From assembly GCF_015832195.1 (NCBI RefSeq), contig NC_052046.1, forward strand, positions 39,398,911-39,462,910: a stretch of 64,000 nucleotides of DNA, given 5' to 3'. The notes beneath the pieces were generated by a model that had not been told where the DNA came from, made no database searches, and saw only the letters and a program-made list of their open reading frames with translations. Below, piece after piece: positions 53,401 through 64,000 of this stretch (the first letter of the stretch is position 1; every line of letters begins with the position of its first letter). The DNA comes from Motacilla alba alba. Taxonomy: Eukaryota > Chordata > Aves > Passeriformes > Motacillidae. Both the position numbers and the translations under genes were made by a program.

Positions 53401-55824
53401 AAAATTTTAGGTTTACTGGATGTATTTCAACTCAAATGTCACACATTAAATTAAATAAAAAATAAAACTTTGAAAACAAGACATCTAACTAAGAATAGGA
53501 ATAATACTTTTTCTAGTCTTTAATGAGGACTACCAAATATTTGCTTAATATTTCATTTTATCAGCACCAAATGATTTTCACTGCTTACAGGTCCAACTCC
53601 TAGTATTCTATCAAATTAGTTAAGCTTCTGTTCCAATTATGTCCTTGGCATCAGAGATAAATGATAAATAAGAGTCTGTATGGGAAGCATAATAGAATCC
53701 ATCATTAATAAATGACATTGATATTTAGATGTCAAAGAAGCCATTCTTGGATTAACAGATGTGGTAGCATCAGGACTATCAGCAGGAACAGATTGTTTTG
53801 GGCTGCAGATGAGAAAATAATTCACAGATAATTATTTAATTGATGTCCTCTGTCTCTGTAGTTACATTCTAAAGTCTTTCTTGCCGCTGCTCTTTTTTCA
53901 GGGGTGGAAGGGTTAGAATGACCGGCATTGAGGCTTTTGAGCTCTCAAGGAGCAGCAATAGATGTAAAGTGACAAGGGCACACTCTGACCATTTAAAACC
54001 TGTGTTTTACTGGGTCACACAGACTTTGCTTGATTCATTCTTGGGAGCGTATTTATTTTCCTCCTGCAGAGTTGCAGTTTTGTCACATTAAAGGACAGAT
54101 TGTCTTTTGAAAGGGTCCAAGGTCTCAAGTGGGTACTCTTTCATGTGACAGACTATTTCCGTGTGTGATCCAAATGCTTGCTTGCTGTCACAATATGCAA
54201 TACTAGCAGAACAAAGCCAAAAATATTCCTGAAAAGTGGCCATGAAGATACAGGCAGGAAAACAACAGGGCAAGCTGATCTTGTACTTTCTTTGAAATTT
54301 TGAATGCCTCCATTTCCCATCTTATGGGATTGAACTCTCCTCCAGCAGCACAGGCTTCTGTTAAGTAATTAAGGAGTTGTGGTTGATCACAAATGCTGCA
54401 ATAGAAGAGAGGTAGATAGTGATTGCTCCTTCCCTGAGGAAAGAATAGCAACATAAATACATTAATTTAAATAGGAAGGAGAGAAATGACAAAACTAACT
54501 TGTACAGTATTCCTATGTATTTAGAGAATATCAGTATTAAGAAGCTCTACACTGTGTGCTTTTACAAAGGAAGTTAATAGGATAGTCTCATATCTTAATG
54601 AAAATTACAGCATGATATAATCTAGGTGTCTTTTGATTATTTAGAATAGTTTACAAACAGAAGATTTGCAACACGGGTAGAACCAGACCTAGAAAAATCA
54701 TTACCAATCTGCTGACTCTTAAGTGTTAACAATTAACTAAGACCTGCATCCTTCAAAAACTTCTGTCAGGCAGCTTTATCAAAAGATAAAATACACAGAT
54801 AAATATGACAGCATTCTCCTGATCATGTATAAAGCTTAAAAGGTCCATAAGTATTCAGGAATAAATGCAGTAAGCTATTAAATATATAAGTGAAATTTAA
54901 AGTCAAAGTGTATCCATGAGTAAAACCAGTACTTCTGTTGAATCAAATTAGTCAGAATGTTTAAACTCTGATATTCTAGCAACAAAAGAGTCAGATTGGA
55001 ATAAAACAATAGGTTACAGTTCTGCTAAGGTTTTTGTTAAATGGCAATGAAATTTTCCAGAATTTATATTTCAATTTTGAAAGATCATCTTTCTGTTAAA
55101 TTTTGTTGGCTGAAGATTTCTAAACATTTCTTGTAGAAAGCTACTTAAAAAATTCTATAAAAATTAATGGCATATTAGTATAATTTCATAAGCTATGTTT
55201 CTTTGCTTAATATCAATGTGCTTTAAAATGAGATGATCAATATGGGCCATTTGAACAACTTGGCTGTACAAGACACTGTAATTAAAAAACCTGTTATAAT
55301 TTGGGGTAATTTACTTGAGATATATTTTTGTAAGCTAGGAATATAAGCTTTATATATATAATGATATTTAGAGTTTTCTAAAGCACTTCTATGACAACTA
55401 TATATTTGGAGGAGCTTCACACCCATAAAATTTCTCCTTGTGTTGGAACTTCAAAAAAAAATGCATGTTGTTACAGATAAAAGCTTATATAAGACACCTT
55501 TTTGGAAAGATTAGATTCTGTAAATTTGAGTTCCAGAACAGCTGGCAGTGAATTTAAGTTACCAAGGACCAAATTTCATGGTTAGCAGATATAATTCAAA
55601 TAGTAATAAAACTAGGCTCTTGTATCACAAAACATGCCACTGGTTGTTAAGAGTGGAACACAGTAAAAAATGTCAATTACATACAATAATGACCACTCCC
55701 ACTCAAGTCTCCTTTCCAGGTGTACTATTGAAATTAAAAAAAAAAAAATTAATCTTGAGCAATGGTTTCATAGATGTCTACAGATAGCAATTTAAATTAA
55801 TGATCTCAGACAGTCAGAGGAGGA

Positions 55825-56096
55825 GTGCTGTACAATTATTTATGAAACCTGGTCTCATGCCAGGTTCTTGCTCATTCAGAGACAAGCAAGGCAAACACAG
55901 AGACCACAACAGTCTTTCGGGGAGCTTTTTATACTGGTCGTATTTATAAGCCCTTTTGATCTGACCAATAAACAAGTTGTATTTTTTATCTGCTTTAATA
56001 ATGAAGTAAGATCGTCACGTAGTCACGCATGACAGTAGCACCACAGGGAAGTTCAGGCAGGTATGGGCTCACAAGGTCCCTAGACTGACTCAGTGC
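55825..56096 (-). mobile_element. Solo LTR of an endogenous retrovirus with target-site duplication
   Basis: A 264-bp segment, 55829-56092, starts TGTACAATTATT and ends GACTCA. It is flanked on both sides by GTGC (55825-55828 and 56093-56096), a 4-bp target-site duplication. In the minus sense the order fits an LTR promoter: a TTTATTGGTC CCAAT-like box, then TATAAATA and TATAAAAAGC, then CTCCCCGAAAGACTGTTG as a likely transcript start. A 7-bp stem (AACCTGG/CCAGGTT, 55846-55866) lies near the 3' end. No internal sequence or second LTR is present, so this is the recombination product of a provirus. A 4-bp duplication suggests the ERV1 (gammaretrovirus-like) class, but four bases can match by chance. 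Confidence 0.7.
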
Positions 56097-57431
56097 TCAG
56101 TGGAGATTCATTTATGTGGTCAGACTAAGTTTCTCAGGGTTTCATTCCATAGAGGATGGATATCTTGATACCACACCATTCAACCTGGCCCTGCTACCTG
56201 GCTGCTCATGTAGGAAAAGCTTTTCTTGATCTTATGATGACCACACATCTGAGAAGTCTTTGCTATTGCTTAATCAAGGAGCAGCAGCTCCTTGTTTTAT
56301 ATTTAATTTTTCAGGTGTTAGAGTCATGCATGATTTGCTTTTGACATACTCAGGGACAGAGTTAGGCTTTATTCTGTGATTATAAGGAATCCAGAAAATT
56401 TATAGGCCATATCCTAACTTACAGGTCTCATTTTAGCACAAACTAAATTAAGAGAAACAAAGACAAATAATTACTTCTGCTTTCCCAGGTGCCAGGCTGT
56501 GCTAAAATAGTTTAGCAGATATAACCACATTCCAATTTAAATACAGAGTTTAGCCTTGCCTAGCAATGCCAAGCGGATCTCTTCAAGCACAACCGTGTTT
56601 TCTCTGCTTACACTGAGAAGGAAGCACTGTTCCTGACTCAGTGTGTGGTTGTGTGGTTGAAGCGGGGTCTGAGCTCAAGGCCATATATCTTTCTGAGAAG
56701 AAAGGTATGCTATGGTAACTGTGTGACTGTAGACACATTGAGCATTAGAAGCTGGTATGGACTTAGCAGAGAAGCGTAATATGTATGGAGGACCAGGATT
56801 TTTTGGAGATTGTAACTCAGCTCATCTCTCTTTTCCTTTTGAAATTTACAAAATTTCTCAGCACTTGTGACAGCAAAGTGTTAATTTCACCGTTAGAAGA
56901 ATTGGACAGAAGGCAAACTATACCAAGCATCTGTCTCCTCCATCCTCTTATTTTTTCAGGTCTTCAGAGGGAAAGAAGCAATTCTAAGCACTGGCACCCT
57001 AATCACTAGCCTTCTTTCTTGGTTCAATGTCCCTACACTTTATAGGAAGATTAAGAAATATTGCTGGGAGCCTGCCGGGCACATCCTAGGTCTCTGTGTC
57101 CTGACTGCCTAAAAAAATTTGGAGCTTAGATGTCCATCTGGTCAGTAGTTACTTATTCATTGATTTAAATACTGCTTGTCTGGTCTGAGTGTAGAGATCA
57201 ACAATTGAAGGTGAATCCTAAAACCCAGAGCCCTGGGTTTAGTATACCAGAGTTTGGTTGTGCTGACTGAAGATAAGTCTAGCAATCATTTTAGATTCTC
57301 TATGCCTTGCAGGCAGTAAAATTGTCCCTTTGACAAGACACTAAGTTTATTTTTGGAATTTGAGACTTAAAATAGAAACAACTAACTTCAGCAAGATTTC
57401 CCCTTTGAATTAGTTATCCTTTCCTTTACAG
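56097..57431. other. Non-coding DNA, no recognised gene
   Basis: Slightly less AT-rich than its surroundings, with short open frames of 62-74 codons on the plus strand and no recognisable domains. Nothing else identified. Confidence 0.6.
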
Positions 57432-57645
57432 ATAAATACAACAACAAAACACCAACAAAATAACAAAACCCAAGAAAGCAAGCAAACAAACAATGCCTAA
57501 ACAAAACCAAAACCAACCAAACAAAAAACCTAAACAAACAAACAAAACCACTACAATAACCCAAACAAGCAAACAAACAACATCACCACAACCATAACCC
57601 CCAAACAAAAACCAAAATAAAACAGGAAGGGTAAAAAAAAGAGAA
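57432..57645 (+). repeat. A/C-only low-complexity tract of about 200 bp
   Basis: CAAA, CAAAC and AACC words dominate, with very few G or T on the plus strand. The minus strand is correspondingly G/T-only and produces artefactual open frames rich in F, C, L, V, G, W. Probably a degenerate tetranucleotide repeat, possibly seeded by a poly-A tail. Confidence 0.9.
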
Positions 57646-60570
57646 AGAAACATATTTAAGAATTTGCTGTGTTATTTTGGGAGATGCTGTGGCTTAAATT
57701 TCATAGGCAGCCAAACCCCAGACTGTCAGTATCTCACTCCTGTGGAGAATCAGAAATCTAAAGCACAGCACCATATGAGCTACCACGAAGAAAAAAGAGC
57801 TCTAGCCTGGACAAAACAAATGCAAGAGTATAAAAGGGAAATAATTATTTATTTCTCCATGAACGTAAACTGATTTTTGACACTTTGTCTAATTCTTGTT
57901 CTTGGGAGCTGATACTATTGTTCCACTTCTTCTCTCTGCTGTACAGATAGATATACCCTGCTCTGCCCTCCCACTTATCTGCTCAATTTTGCTCCTGGGA
58001 AAAAAACAAAAGTACGACTGCTACATAAAAAATATAAATTAATATTATCAAGAGAAAAGAAAAGAGACATGAAATTAATGAAAATGTTAATTGAGATGTC
58101 GCACACCAGTTTGGTCTCTTTGTTTCAGAGACCTCATTTTATTTTTAATGATACTATTTATATTCGATACGGAACTAAATGCATTACAAACAGGATGCAG
58201 GAAATCTGAAACACATCAAATAATTAAGAGTACCTTGATGCTAATTATACCATTTTGATACAGCAGATATGTATATATATCAATATACATACACACTGAA
58301 ATAATGAGCTAAATCACTGTGTTTAGCAAGATGCTAAGCATATTTACTGCAGATTTGAACAAATTTGATCATAAGTGAAACAATATTAAGACAATCATAA
58401 AGTATGTGGGAGACTGGAATTTGGACAGCAATAATAGCTTGTTCCTTCTCTAAGTTTCCACTAAATAGCCCACGCAGTATTCTTTAGACATTTCTCCTCA
58501 GAAAAATAATAAGCTATCAGAAGCTTTGATAAACTTAAGCAATACTTCAGTGATCATTTATTACAAAACATTTTGGAAAATCAGAAATATTAACTTCATA
58601 TTAAGTTGATGTCTCTAAACACTTTTTATTGTTAAACGCCTACAATCTTGTTGCTTTAATTTGATTTAAACAGGTAAGATATGAAGGTTAAGAGAGATTA
58701 CATAGAGAGATATAATACAGCTAACACTATGATTTAAAATGAAAAGGTTATATTCTTCAAAATCTAAACATATCATTTTACATTTCATCTACCTAGAGAC
58801 AGATAATATTTCTGAGTTCATTAGTGTCTGAAAAATATGTTGTTGATTTAAACAGATATTGGACTTGCCCATTGCTTTTCTGGCTTTCTTTTTTTTTTTT
58901 TCTTTTAGTAAGTTCTGCTGTTTCTTCAACATAAAGTAAGTATCTATCATGAAATCAGAGGTTTTAATTTAGAGACTGTCTTTCATTCTGCTTTGCTCTT
59001 AGTAGAACTGGAAAACAGAATACTGCTGCCACTACACACTACCCAAAGCAGGATAGAACTTCTTTGCTTGATTTGTTTATCTCCACTAGAGTAGGCCCCT
59101 GACATAGGAACTGGAAAATAGAACTTCAATGAATCCACACTTGTAGAGAAGGAAACAAAAAACCCAAAACTTCTTGTCTATGGCCAGAGATAACCACTTT
59201 TTCTTTCAATATGCTTTGAATACCAAATAAATGTTTAGCACTTTGAGCACCACCTGAATATTTAGCACTTATCTTTTCTTATGTTGGAATTAAAAAAATA
59301 AGAAAAAATGAAAATAACTATAAATAAAAGTAAGAGAGGAAGAAACTGTATTTTTACTGTTCCATCTGATCTGTGCTCTTTTACATTGTCCTTCTTGAAG
59401 GAAGAAGACAGCCCCAAATTAAGAGAGGTTAGATGAGGAAATCTAAGTAGTTTTCCAACAGCATAAACCCTTCAACTCAGATTCATAAAATCTTTCTGAC
59501 AACATAAACACAGAAGAGTCAGGTGGATGCAACTAAACCACTGAAGGAGGTAACTGTGGGGAGAAGACACCTTTAATAAACAGCTATGGGCGCCCTGACA
59601 ATAGAAAATGTCAAACAGGTGGGTACATCTTCTTGTTTTGTGCATGCAGCCAGGGCATACAAGATACTTTGCTCTCTCTCACACCTGGCTTGGGTTTCTC
59701 TTTCTGCAGTGATGTGTGGCATATTTGTAATATTCCCCTGCTTCCTACAAAAACTGCAAGCCAGGTGCCTACAGATCCCACCAGTAGCTACAAATTTCAG
59801 CCTGAATTCTGTTTTCAAGAGTCTGAAGTTGCATTACATTTTGAGGTCTACATTTGACACATGTAAACTCAAAGGATATCAGACTTTATTTCTCATGACA
59901 GCAAGAGTAATTGCTATGATATGCAATAAGACTGATAGAGAAGTTCAGATTTGCTTGCTTACTTCACTTCATAGAACAATCTTTCCTGAAGATCGATCTT
60001 TTGATGGATGAATAGGAAAAAAGGACATTTTTTTCTGGAATAAACACATATAGAGAGATCTTATCTCAGTTAGACTGGTGTAAATCTGACCAAAATGCAA
60101 TAAAGTCAGACCATTTACCTTGGGATTAGAATGTAACTTTTTATGTGAGAAAATAAATAGTTCAGGGCTTAGAAAGTTATCTTTGTTCCCACCTTTGAAT
60201 AGCTTTCAAGAAATTTACATTTCCCATACGTTGAAAATACTTATACTAAAGAAATATGCATTCTTTCTAAATGTACTCAATACCACTCATTTTACTTTGG
60301 AAGCAAATCTACCATAGAGAAAAATGAAAGGCAGCAAAGTTTTCACTATTGAGAAGAAGTTTATTTTTTTAATTCTGATTAGCTGTCTATAGCATAGGTA
60401 CTACTGGTTCCTTTTTTTTTTTTTTTTTTTGTGGGGGATTAATAAGTAGGAGTTATATAATAGAGAGACAGAAAAGCAAATCACAAAATAGAGTCAAAAC
60501 ACATGTGAATTTATGTCCATTATGTCCATTCCACACAGTATTGGAGATGTTTCAACTATCAGTAAAACAT
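57646..60570. other. AT-rich non-coding DNA, holds the longest open frame of the window
   Basis: The longest open frame runs on the plus strand at 59586-60011 (141 codons). It has hydrophobic and cysteine-containing stretches but no recognisable domain, and shorter frames overlap it in other phases. I regard it as chance. Nothing else is recognised apart from a T run listed separately. Confidence 0.55.
60412..60430 (+). repeat. poly-T run, 19 bases
   Basis: Nineteen T followed by GTGGGGG; could be the tail of a minus-strand retroposed sequence, but no body is recognised. Confidence 0.9.
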
Positions 60571-61873
60571 GGGGCAATGCCCTCAGCTGGAGGACCATGA
60601 CTGCAAGGATTATAACCCCACACCTGGCCCTGAAATGGTGCAGGATCTGCTGCACCTTCTGCATCCATAAAAAAATCTATGGGGCCTGATAAGATTCATC
60701 AGAGAATCCTCAGAGAGCTGGCTGATGTTATCACAAGATGATTTTGGAGCGGACTTGGGAACCCAGAGAGGTCCCAGCTGACTAGAAGCTGGTAGACCTT
60801 GTCCCCATTTCTGAGCATGGAGAGAAGGAGGATCCTGGAAAATGCAGCCCTGTCGGTGCCTGGTAAAATCACAGAAAAGTTTACCTGTGAGGTATTGAAA
60901 GTCATGTTAGGAGCAGCACAGTTTTCCATGGCAGCCAGCATGGCTTCATGAGGGAACGCTCCTGCTTATCAAACTTCATTTCCTTCTATGATAGGATAAC
61001 CTGCCTAGCTGACCAAGGAAACCCAGTTGATGTTATCTTTTTTAACTTCACCAAAGCTTTTGACACTGTGTCCACAGGATCCTTCTGGACAAAGTGTCCA
61101 GCACACAGCTGGACTTAGGTGAACAACTGGCTCAGGATTAGGCACAAAGTGAATGGGGTTACACCAGACTGGTGACTTGTCACTGGAGGAGTTCTACAGG
61201 GCTCCATCCTTGGCCCTGTGCTCTTCAACATCTTCATTAACCACTTAGATGCCAGATCAGAGGAATACTAAGTAAGTTTGCTGACTACACTCAGCTGGCA
61301 GGAGCTGTTGACTCTCTCAGGGGTGGGGAGGTCCTGTAGAGAGAACTTAACAAATTAGGGGGTTGGATGATCACCAGTCATATGAAGTTCAGTGAGGGAA
61401 AATGCTGAATTCTGTACCTGGATTTGGGCAATTCTGCATGCGTGTATTAACTAGGGAATGAGAAACTGGAGAACAGCTCCTCAGAAATATTCCTGAGGAA
61501 AAACCATAGGAGGAGCAGCAGAGGTCACTTGATCTGTTTGGCCTGGAGGAGACTGAGGAGAGACCAAATTTAGTCTATAACTTCCTTGAGAGTGGAAGAG
61601 GAGGGGCAGATGCTGACATCTAGACTCTTGTGACCAGTGACAGGACTCAAGGAAATGGCCTGAAGCTGAGTTATGGGAGTTTTAGGCTGGGTATCAGGAG
61701 CACTGAACAGGCTCCCCAGGCAAGGGGTCACAGCACCAAGCCTGACAAAGTTCAGAAACTCTTGACATCTCAGGCACATTGTGTGATTCTTGGGGATGTC
61801 CTGTGAAGCGACAGGAGTCAAACTTGGTGATCTTCATGGGTCTCTTCCAACTCAGCACATTCTATGATTCTCT
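60571..61873 (+). mobile_element. CR1 LINE, reverse transcriptase part of ORF2 plus 3' UTR, inactive
   Basis: About 1.3 kb matching CR1 from the start of the reverse transcriptase domain to the 3' end. RT landmarks in order: a TKAFDTVS catalytic-aspartate block near 61045-61072; GVLQGSILGPVLFNIFIN at 61188-61241; and KFADYTQL at 61274-61297, where CR1 normally has FADDT. The second catalytic aspartate is therefore tyrosine. A one-base shift separates the last two motifs, and TAG at 61337-61339 is an in-frame stop, probably from CAG. Sequence jumps from the GGAGAACAGCTCC block (near 61470) to GAGGTCACTTGATCTG (near 61520), skipping about 400 bp of consensus as I remember it. The 3' end GGGTCTCTTCCAACTCAGCA...TTCTATGATTCTC is intact. 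The copy is 5'-truncated and dead. Confidence 0.95.
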
Positions 61874-64000
61874 ATTTTTTTTTACCCTTCCCTTTGTTCT
61901 GTCCACAAGAAACAAGCAACAGTTCAGAGATTCATTTTAGAAAAGAAAGAATAAGGTCTGTGATTCCTGGTTTGGATTTCTTTGTGAAAATCATTGTTGT
62001 TTAAATCTCAAGGTGCACAATTAGTTCTGTTGACCCTATAATAATTGTGAGAGGCTGACATCAGTTCTTAGAAGATGATTTGAAAACTAATACACTGTTT
62101 AATTTAATTCTTCCCCTGGAAATCAGAAAAGTTTGTAAAATATTTAGTAATTTTTAAAATGTAAAATAACAAAAAAACTATGCCCCACTCACATTAATTT
62201 TACCTGCTTTCAAAAGTGCCAATCTTCAAATGGTCATGTATATAAAAATTATATTTCATTACATTAGTGTGACAGTTCCATATACAAAACGTAATAATAC
62301 ACATTTAAGACAGGTGAAAATGTAATATATTTAGAAGATCTTTTTTTGTTTTTATTTTTTAGTAGGACTTATACTAAAATAAAGGATTTTCACAAGCCAT
62401 AATCATGACAAAACTCAAATAAAATAAGTTAGACACATGAAATCTCACAAACCCACCTATCAGCTAAGCTCTGCCCTGAGAAATAATAAAAATATTGAGT
62501 TTATATCATCAGGCTGTGCTGCTATCAGTTGTTATGCTCATTGGAGTGTTGATAATGTTTTGAAATGAAAAACTAATTGTGAATTAACCTCTAAAGAAGG
62601 TGTAATTTTTAATAAGCATACAAAGTTATCCTAACTATCTGAGCAATCAGAGTTGAAGGAAAAAAAGCAATTCCTTTCCCCTGTGATTTCCACTAAATGA
62701 TCTTATGCATGCATGTCAAAGCTTTCTCTTTTCCTTTTCATGTAAAAGTTCCACAAGGATGATTTGAATACCTCTTCTTTAACTATCACTTATGTCCCAG
62801 CTCCCAGTCCCAGGGACTACCACCTTTGCTGAGCACAGGTAAAATACCAGCAGGTACCTACGAAGAGAGACAATAAATCTATTCCTATGTACTCACAACT
62901 AACATGTTTTTAAGGGGTTGGACCATTCAATCTATGATTGTTTGGCTCCACAGAAAGGCTGTTAAGAGGTGAAGAATGGTGTGTCTTGTCCTTAGCAAAT
63001 CCAGAAAATCCCATAGGAATGGTACCTAAGTTTCAAAGCACGACTTTTATGTCAAGTTTTTAATGAAATAAATCTCTTGAAAGGTCTTTCAATGCCTGAA
63101 ACTTTACTTCCTTTCCCTGATTAGAAAATGCCCAACTTCCAAAATTGCTCATGGCTGCATAAGAGATCATCCTGTTTTAGGTCCACTGCCAACTCCTTCA
63201 AATCAAGAGCTATGACTCATCTCATTTGCTATTTGTCCTGAAATGGATGTTTCAACAAAAAAACTGACTGGAATTTTGTACAGTTCAATGAAAGACATTT
63301 TTCATTATTTCTACCTCTTTATTTTGCTAACAAATGTTTCATCTGAGTGAAAATGATGAAAATAATGATTGGCAATAGTGGTACAGTTTCTGAATCTAAG
63401 ATGTTAACATTCAATATCTAGAGGATAACTTTATTACTTTGAATACATTCTAGACATCTCTAGATCTATCTATGCAAGAAGGACTTAGAAGATAGGGGAA
63501 GGATGATAGCCTAATTTCTCTCTCAATAGATACAACATATTTTCAAAAAATCTAAATTATTCTTCTAATCAGCACATTCCCTTCAATTAAAAATAGTTAC
63601 AGTTTTATAAGATAAAATGAATCTATTTTTCTTATTGTAATTAAATGTGCAATTCTATTACATTTTATGTTCATATGTAAATTAAGTGATCAATAATTCC
63701 ACCCATTTGAAATTACAATAAATCTTTCTGATTCATTGCTTTACAATCATTACAGCAGATGCAATTTTTATGCTCTGGCTACACTTCCTGACAACAGTAC
63801 CAACCTTAAAAGGTTTATGTTTTTTTCACTTTATGGCAAATACCAAAATCTCAGTGCTGATGAGTGCTTCCCAGTTTGCCTCAAAACTAGGTGGTTTAGA
63901 GTTGCAGGACAATCTCAGAAATTTACAAGCAGCAGAAGTTAGTGTGAAGAGTGTCTGTAGATACAAGTAACAGTAAATTGAACATGGTAATTTCTTTAGC
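61874..64000. other. AT-rich non-coding DNA, no recognised gene
   Basis: Only short AT-driven open frames, and no repeat family recognised beyond the T run that ends the CR1. Two overlapping 66-68 codon frames at 63736-63970 in different phases show no similarity I can name. Confidence 0.65.

Larger units (their letters stand above)
40246..55824. other. Long AT-rich stretch, no recognised gene
   Basis: About 15.6 kb with no gene or transposon I can name. It contains the simple repeats listed separately and a 16-bp tandem copy of TTTAAAAATTACTC near 47389-47418. An exon-like minus-strand frame at 54203-54439 follows TTCTTTCCTCAG. A plus-strand frame near 53903 follows GCTCTTTTTTCAG but has no recognised similarity. 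Confidence 0.6.

Noticed and set aside
57388..57653. Two minus-strand hydrophobic frames that look like membrane proteins
   Set aside because: Both are translations of the G/T-only strand of the A/C tract.
59586..60011. Longest open frame of the window, 141 codons on the plus strand
   Set aside because: No recognisable domain, other frames open over the same bases, no clear splice or start context. A frame of this size is not surprising in 64 kb of eukaryotic DNA.
1..64000. CRISPR arrays, operons, tRNA or rRNA genes
   Set aside because: No regularly spaced identical repeats with unique spacers, no long tightly packed frames, and no tRNA or rRNA signature seen; the repeat content is vertebrate.

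Overview
The window looks like about 64 kb of AT-rich nuclear DNA from a bird, most likely a passerine. That rests on interspersed repeats recognised from memory, not on a database search. There are four pieces of the avian CR1 retrotransposon. There is one ERVL-type element (5' LTR plus leader) whose LTR ends and tandem-unit leader match a family common in bird genomes. Two further LTRs include one of a type I associate with songbirds, and there are many simple repeats. No bacterial or phage gene organisation is present. Open frames are short (the longest is about 141 codons) and match no protein I recognise, except fragments of retroelements.

Layout. 1-4280: AT-rich, no recognised feature beyond small duplications. 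4281-5867: composite repeat block on the minus strand, with a CR1 3' end against an ERVL leader followed by its LTR. 5868-9251: non-repetitive AT-rich DNA. 9252-9722: a 19-base C run, then the 3' part of a minus-strand CR1. 9723-17078: non-repetitive, with weak exon-like frames on the minus strand. 17079-17455: LTR of a songbird-type endogenous retrovirus. 17456-33354: long, mostly non-repetitive stretch with small tandem duplications, a triplet-repeat patch and a perfect hairpin. 33355-33420: long TA tract. 33990-34440: internal CR1 ORF2 fragment, minus strand. 34441-55824: AT-rich, with strand-asymmetric GT or AC tracts and microsatellites. 55829-56092: solo LTR with a 4-bp target duplication. 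57432-57645: A/C-only tract. 60571-61873: largest CR1, plus strand, with decayed reverse transcriptase and an intact 3' end. 61874-64000: AT-rich, nothing recognised.

Interpretation. This is most simply a gene-poor intergenic region or the inside of a large intron. Several minus-strand frames at 7.5, 14.5, 17.6-18.0, 30.8, 33.6 and 54.3 kb sit directly behind good splice-acceptor-like sequences, and some have donor-like ends. They could be exons of an unrecognised minus-strand gene, but chance can produce such patterns in 64 kb, so they are findings and not annotated genes. I found no convincing undescribed biological system. The most distinctive items are the ERVL leader with degenerate tandem units, the CR1 fragment that lacks its own 3' end, and the A/C-only and G/T-only tracts.
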